Assembly: GCA_029882995.1 (NCBI GenBank)
Contig: JAOUJV010000014.1
Location: forward strand, 1 to 35,198
From: Gammaproteobacteria bacterium
GTDB taxonomy: Bacteria; Pseudomonadota; Gammaproteobacteria; DAOVJZ01
Direction: 5' to 3'
Length of the DNA stretch: 35,198 nt
Numbering within the stretch: the stretch's first letter is position 1; every line of letters starts with the position of its first letter. The notes below the pieces were generated by a model, which was not told the DNA's origin, made no database searches, and saw only the letters and a program-made list of their open reading frames with translations. Of the stretch, positions 31,576 through 35,198 are shown piece after piece. A program made the position numbers and the translations under genes.

Positions 31576-32496
31576 ATGACGTTAATATACCGATTATCGA
31601 TAGTATTTCTTGTTTGTTATTCATTTTCAGTGAATGCGGGGCAAGTGGCACGCATTATTATCGAGGATGACAATAAGCAGACGCTCACATTTGCCAAACC
31701 GGTCAGCCGTATTGTCAGTCTGGCACCGCATATTACAGAGTTGTTATTTACTGCCGGTGCCGGGGACAGAATTGTCGGTGTTGTTGAACACAGTGATTAC
31801 CCGGAAGCAGCCAAACAGTTACCGATTGTAGGTAGTGGTTTTGGGCTTGATCTGGAAAAAATTGCTGCACTTAAACCGGATCTGGTTGTTGCATGGCATG
31901 GCGGCAATCCTGAAAAACAGATTGAGAAACTCAAGACCATGGGCTTTCCGGTTTTTGAAAGTGATCCCAAGGATATTGATGGCATCACAAAAAACCTGGT
32001 GCGTTTCAGTCAGCTGGCAGGTACCGAGGTGGTTGCCAACCAGTTTGTGAAAAAATTTCATAAAAGGCATCGCAAGCTGAAAAATGATTATGCCAAGCGG
32101 AACAGGGTGACCGTGTTTTACCAGATTTGGCATGACCCGCTCATGACAGTGGGAAGCAATCATTTGATCAATTATGTGCTTGAGCTTTGTGCCGGTAAAA
32201 ATGTGTTTGATGAGCTGGACAAGCCGGCAGTCAAAATCAGTCTGGAATCAGTAGTGCAGCGTGATCCCGAAGTTATTATTACCAGCAGGACAGAATCCGA
32301 ATCCGAATTTAATGCATTAGCGCACTGGGAAAAATGGAAAGAAATGCAGGCCGTTCAGGGCAATAATCTGTTTCTTGTATCACCTTCCATACTTCAGCGA
32401 CATGGTCCACGCATACTCGATGGGGCAGATGAAGTGTGCAATTATCTAGATAAGGTGCGAGATAAAAAACGGGAATCAGCTACCTCGGTTGAGTAA
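31576..32496 (+). CDS. Periplasmic cobalamin/iron-type ABC substrate-binding protein (BtuF-like)
   Basis: Signal peptide; SRIVSLAPHITELLFTAGAGDRIVGVVEHSDYPEAAKQLPIVGSGFGLDLEKIAALKPDLVVAW; Peripla_BP_2-type. Confidence 0.9.
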   Translation: MTLIYRLSIVFLVCYSFSVNAGQVARIIIEDDNKQTLTFAKPVSRIVSLAPHITELLFTAGAGDRIVGVVEHSDYPEAAKQLPIVGSGFGLDLEKIAALKPDLVVAWHGGNPEKQIEKLKTMGFPVFESDPKDIDGITKNLVRFSQLAGTEVVANQFVKKFHKRHRKLKNDYAKRNRVTVFYQIWHDPLMTVGSNHLINYVLELCAGKNVFDELDKPAVKISLESVVQRDPEVIITSRTESESEFNALAHWEKWKEMQAVQGNNLFLVSPSILQRHGPRILDGADEVCNYLDKVRDKKRESATSVE

Positions 32497-32508
32497 TATT
32501 CCCGTTTT
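32466..32508 (+). terminator. Possible terminator hairpin overlapping the 3' end of the BtuF-like gene
   Basis: AAAACGGGAAT (32466-32476) pairs perfectly with ATTCCCGTTTT (32498-32508), 21-nt loop containing the stop codon; only four T residues. Confidence 0.5.
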
Positions 32509-32605
32509 CCAGCTTCTACCGCTATAATATATTTTTATTGGCATAATATTCTGGTAGAATCCGCGCACTTGGCAAGATCTAACCAGAGATATATCAGGAA
32601 TCCCC

Positions 32606-33517
32606 ATGGCTGATCGCAGATTACAGGTTTTTCACACTGTCGCCCGACTTCTCAGTTTTACCAAGGCGGCTGAATCACTCCATATGACTCAACCGGCAGT
32701 CACCTTTCAGGTGCGTCAGCTTGAAGAATATTTCAATACACGATTGTTTGATCGGACTCATAACCGAATAAGCCTGACCGATGCCGGTAAGCGGGTTTAT
32801 GATTTTGCTGAACGTATATTTGAGCTTTATGGCGAAATGGATAATGCAGTACGTGAACTGACCGGTGAAATAAGCGGTGTTCTGATTATCGGAGCCAGTA
32901 CAACAATTGCAGAATACATGTTGCCGGCCCTGCTGGGTGATTTCAGAGTTCAATATCCGGATGTTGGTGTTCGACTCAAGGTTTCCAATACAGAAGGTAT
33001 TGTGTCCATGGTTGAAAACAATGTTATTGATCTGGGTGTTGTCGAAGCACCGGTCAGTAACAAGAATCTGGCAGTGGAAAGCTGTCGTCTGGACAAGCTG
33101 GTTGTGATTGTGCCACGAAACCATGAGTTGGCCAGTGAGAAGGTCGTGCCTTTATCAAGAATTCTGGACTATCCCTATATTTGTCGTGAAGAAGGTTCGG
33201 GTACACGAGAAGTGATTGTTGAACATATGAGTGATCACGGTTTAAATGCGAATGAACTCAATATCACAATGGAACTCGGCAGTCCGGAAGCAATCAAGGG
33301 TGCAGTCGAGGCATCAATGGGAATTTCAGTTGTATCGAAAGCAACCATTGCCAAGGAACTGAAACTGGGGACACTGGTTGCACTTGAACTTGATCCACCT
33401 CTGGAAAGACCTTTCTCTTTTGTGCATCAAAAGCAGAAATTCCGCATGCGAGCCATGGATGAACTACTTGAGTTTGCGCGTAATTACTGCACAGAGCACA
33501 AGGACGATGTTATCTAG
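32606..33517 (+). CDS. LysR-family transcriptional regulator
   Basis: RLQVFHTVARLLSFTKAAESLHMTQPAVTFQVRQLEEYFNTRLFDRTHNRISLTDAG HTH; SD AGGAA upstream. Confidence 0.95.
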   Translation: MADRRLQVFHTVARLLSFTKAAESLHMTQPAVTFQVRQLEEYFNTRLFDRTHNRISLTDAGKRVYDFAERIFELYGEMDNAVRELTGEISGVLIIGASTTIAEYMLPALLGDFRVQYPDVGVRLKVSNTEGIVSMVENNVIDLGVVEAPVSNKNLAVESCRLDKLVVIVPRNHELASEKVVPLSRILDYPYICREEGSGTREVIVEHMSDHGLNANELNITMELGSPEAIKGAVEASMGISVVSKATIAKELKLGTLVALELDPPLERPFSFVHQKQKFRMRAMDELLEFARNYCTEHKDDVI

Positions 33518-33531
33518 TTTTTTATTTTCTC

Positions 33532-33909
33532 ATGTCATCGCGAGAAGAAAACTTTCTTAATACGCTGAAACAGCTTTCACAAAGCGATCAGAATACATTG
33601 ATGGCATTTGCCGAATTTCTCCTGATTCGTTCCGGCCAGATACAGATTCAGATTGATGAACAGGAAACGAGTATTACCCGTGCCGTGCCCTCACCGGAAG
33701 ATATTCCCCGTCCCGAAAAAGAAAGCGTTGTAATCGCGATCAAGCGTTTGTCCGCCACCTATCCCATGATCAGCAAGCAGACCATGCTGAATAAAATTTC
33801 CCCTCTTATGTCACAACATATTATGGAAGGGCGCGATGCCAATGAAGTCATTGACGATCTGGAAGAAATTTTCCGTAAACGTTACGAAGAAATCGTAGCA
33901 GGCGACTGA
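33532..33909 (+). CDS. Small hypothetical protein following the LysR gene
   Basis: 125-aa ORF filling the space up to the phoH stop; helical, charged sequence with no recognised domain; no clear SD. Confidence 0.65.
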   Translation: MSSREENFLNTLKQLSQSDQNTLMAFAEFLLIRSGQIQIQIDEQETSITRAVPSPEDIPRPEKESVVIAIKRLSATYPMISKQTMLNKISPLMSQHIMEGRDANEVIDDLEEIFRKRYEEIVAGD

Positions 33910-35198
33910 TTACAATATTTCAGAAGCAAAGTCTGCCAGACGTGAACGTTCACCGCGATGCAGGGTAATATGGCCGCCATGTGGCCAGTCCTTGAATCGA
34001 TCCACAATATAGGTCAGACCAGATGTGGTTTCCGTCAGATAGGGTGTATCAATCTGCCCTACATTACCCAGACAGACAATCTTTGTTCCCGGCCCTGCAC
34101 GTGTAATCAGTGTTTTCAGCTGTTTTGATGTCAGGTTCTGTGCTTCATCAATAATAATAAACTTGTTCAGGAAAGTACGGCCGCGCATAAAATTCAGTGA
34201 ACGAATACTGATCCGGTTTTGTATCAGATCCTGTGTTACAGCACGACCCCAGTTGCCACCGGGACTGCCATTGCTGTTTTCTTCCTTGGTCAAGACTTCA
34301 AGATTGTCCATCAAGGCACCCATCCAGGGAGTCATTTTTTCTTCTTCAGTACCAGGCAGGAAACCGATATCTTCACCAACCGGAATTGTGACACGGGTAA
34401 AGATAATTTCACGATAACGTTTGTCATCCATGGTTTGTGTCAGTGCTGATGCCAGTGTCAACAGGGTTTTACCGGTACCGGCCGTACCCATCAGGCTGAC
34501 AAAATCAATATCGGGATCCATCAGGAAGTTAAGCGCAAAATTCTGTTCACGATTGCGCGCATGAATACCCCAGACAGTGTGATCACCATGTAAATAATTT
34601 TTTATCACTTCCAGCGTTGCGGTGTTCTTGTCAATATTGCGGACAATGGCAGAGAACGGAGGCTCTGATTCCATATACAGACACTGGTTGATATGCCATG
34701 CATTAACAAGATCACCGGTCACTGTATAAAAGGTGTGGCCCTCATCATTCCATGACTTCATATCCTTGCTGTGTGTTTCCCAGAAATCAGCCGGCAATTC
34801 AGCCGTGCCGGAATAAAGCAGATCAAGGTCATCCAGTACCTTGTCATTAAAATAATCCTCGGCCTTGATACCAAGAACCGCGGCCTTGATGCGCAGGTTA
34901 ATGTCCTTGGATACCAGCGTAACGTTTCGTTCGGGGAAGTTTTTATCAAGAGCGAGCACAGTGCCAAGAATGGTGTTGTCCGGACGATCACCCGGCAGGG
35001 TGGGCGGCAGTTCGAGAGGAACGGTGGTTGTTTGCAAATACAGTTTTCCCGGAACTATGCCTTCACTTTCCGGTGCGGGTAACGGAAGTCCCTGATCAAT
35101 TTCTTCCTTACTGGCATTCTTGACCAGATCGTCCAGAAAACGACTTGCCTGACGGGCATTGCGAGCTACTTCAGACAGCCCTTTTTTTCCTGCATCCA
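33910..35198 (-). CDS. PhoH-family ATPase, probably with N-terminal PIN domain (5' end beyond the window)
   Basis: MGTAGTGKTLLTLASALTQ Walker A, FIIIDEAQNLTSKQLKTLITRAG Walker B. ORF-track start 35037 is an internal TTG; translating 35038-35198 by hand gives an open frame (DAGKKGLSEVARNARQASRFLDDL...GKLY) to the window edge. Confidence 0.93.
   Translation of the reverse strand, partial: DAGKKGLSEVARNARQASRFLDDLVKNASKEEIDQGLPLPAPESEGIVPGKLYLQTTTVPLELPPTLPGDRPDNTILGTVLALDKNFPERNVTLVSKDINLRIKAAVLGIKAEDYFNDKVLDDLDLLYSGTAELPADFWETHSKDMKSWNDEGHTFYTVTGDLVNAWHINQCLYMESEPPFSAIVRNIDKNTATLEVIKNYLHGDHTVWGIHARNREQNFALNFLMDPDIDFVSLMGTAGTGKTLLTLASALTQTMDDKRYREIIFTRVTIPVGEDIGFLPGTEEEKMTPWMGALMDNLEVLTKEENSNGSPGGNWGRAVTQDLIQNRISIRSLNFMRGRTFLNKFIIIDEAQNLTSKQLKTLITRAGPGTKIVCLGNVGQIDTPYLTETTSGLTYIVDRFKDWPHGGHITLHRGERSRLADFASEIL

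Noticed and set aside
33942-33953. 12-bp palindrome GTGAACGTTCAC near the 3' end of phoH
   Set aside because: No loop and fully explained by coding sequence; too short to call a regulatory site.

Overview
The window is a gammaproteobacterial-type chromosomal segment, mostly conserved housekeeping genes. Its backbone is obgE-proB-(insert)-rpsT-murJ-ribF-ileS-(insert)-lspA-fkpB-ispH, followed by a complete minor-pilin/PilY1 cluster on the minus strand (fimT/fimU-pilV-pilW-pilX-pilY1-pilE) and thiO. This order closely matches, from memory, the obg-to-thiO region of Pseudomonas aeruginosa. After it come a Fur-family regulator, tRNA-Thr(CGT), a SulP transporter, a minus-strand run (KefB-like antiporter, cNMP-binding protein, retropepsin-like protease, AGCS symporter, FKBP, nadC), ampD-ampE, a BtuF-like binding protein, a LysR regulator, a small unknown protein and a PhoH-family ATPase cut by the window end. 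Two places depart from the backbone. One is a DUF559 (Vsr/PD-(D/E)XK-like) nuclease gene wedged between ileS and lspA and bracketed by G/C-rich palindromic, G4-capable repeats, one of which encodes the protein's own C-terminus. The other is a secreted Ig-like/polyproline protein gene bracketed by two near-identical terminator hairpins. Other notable signals are G8 and G9 homopolymers inside pilY1 and thiO, a perfect 13-bp hairpin inside the end of ispH, and several start codons without a Shine-Dalgarno sequence. I found no CRISPR array, prophage, integrase or recognisable defence island. The DUF559-repeat unit is the best candidate for an under-described system. All family calls come from reading motifs; no database search was run.
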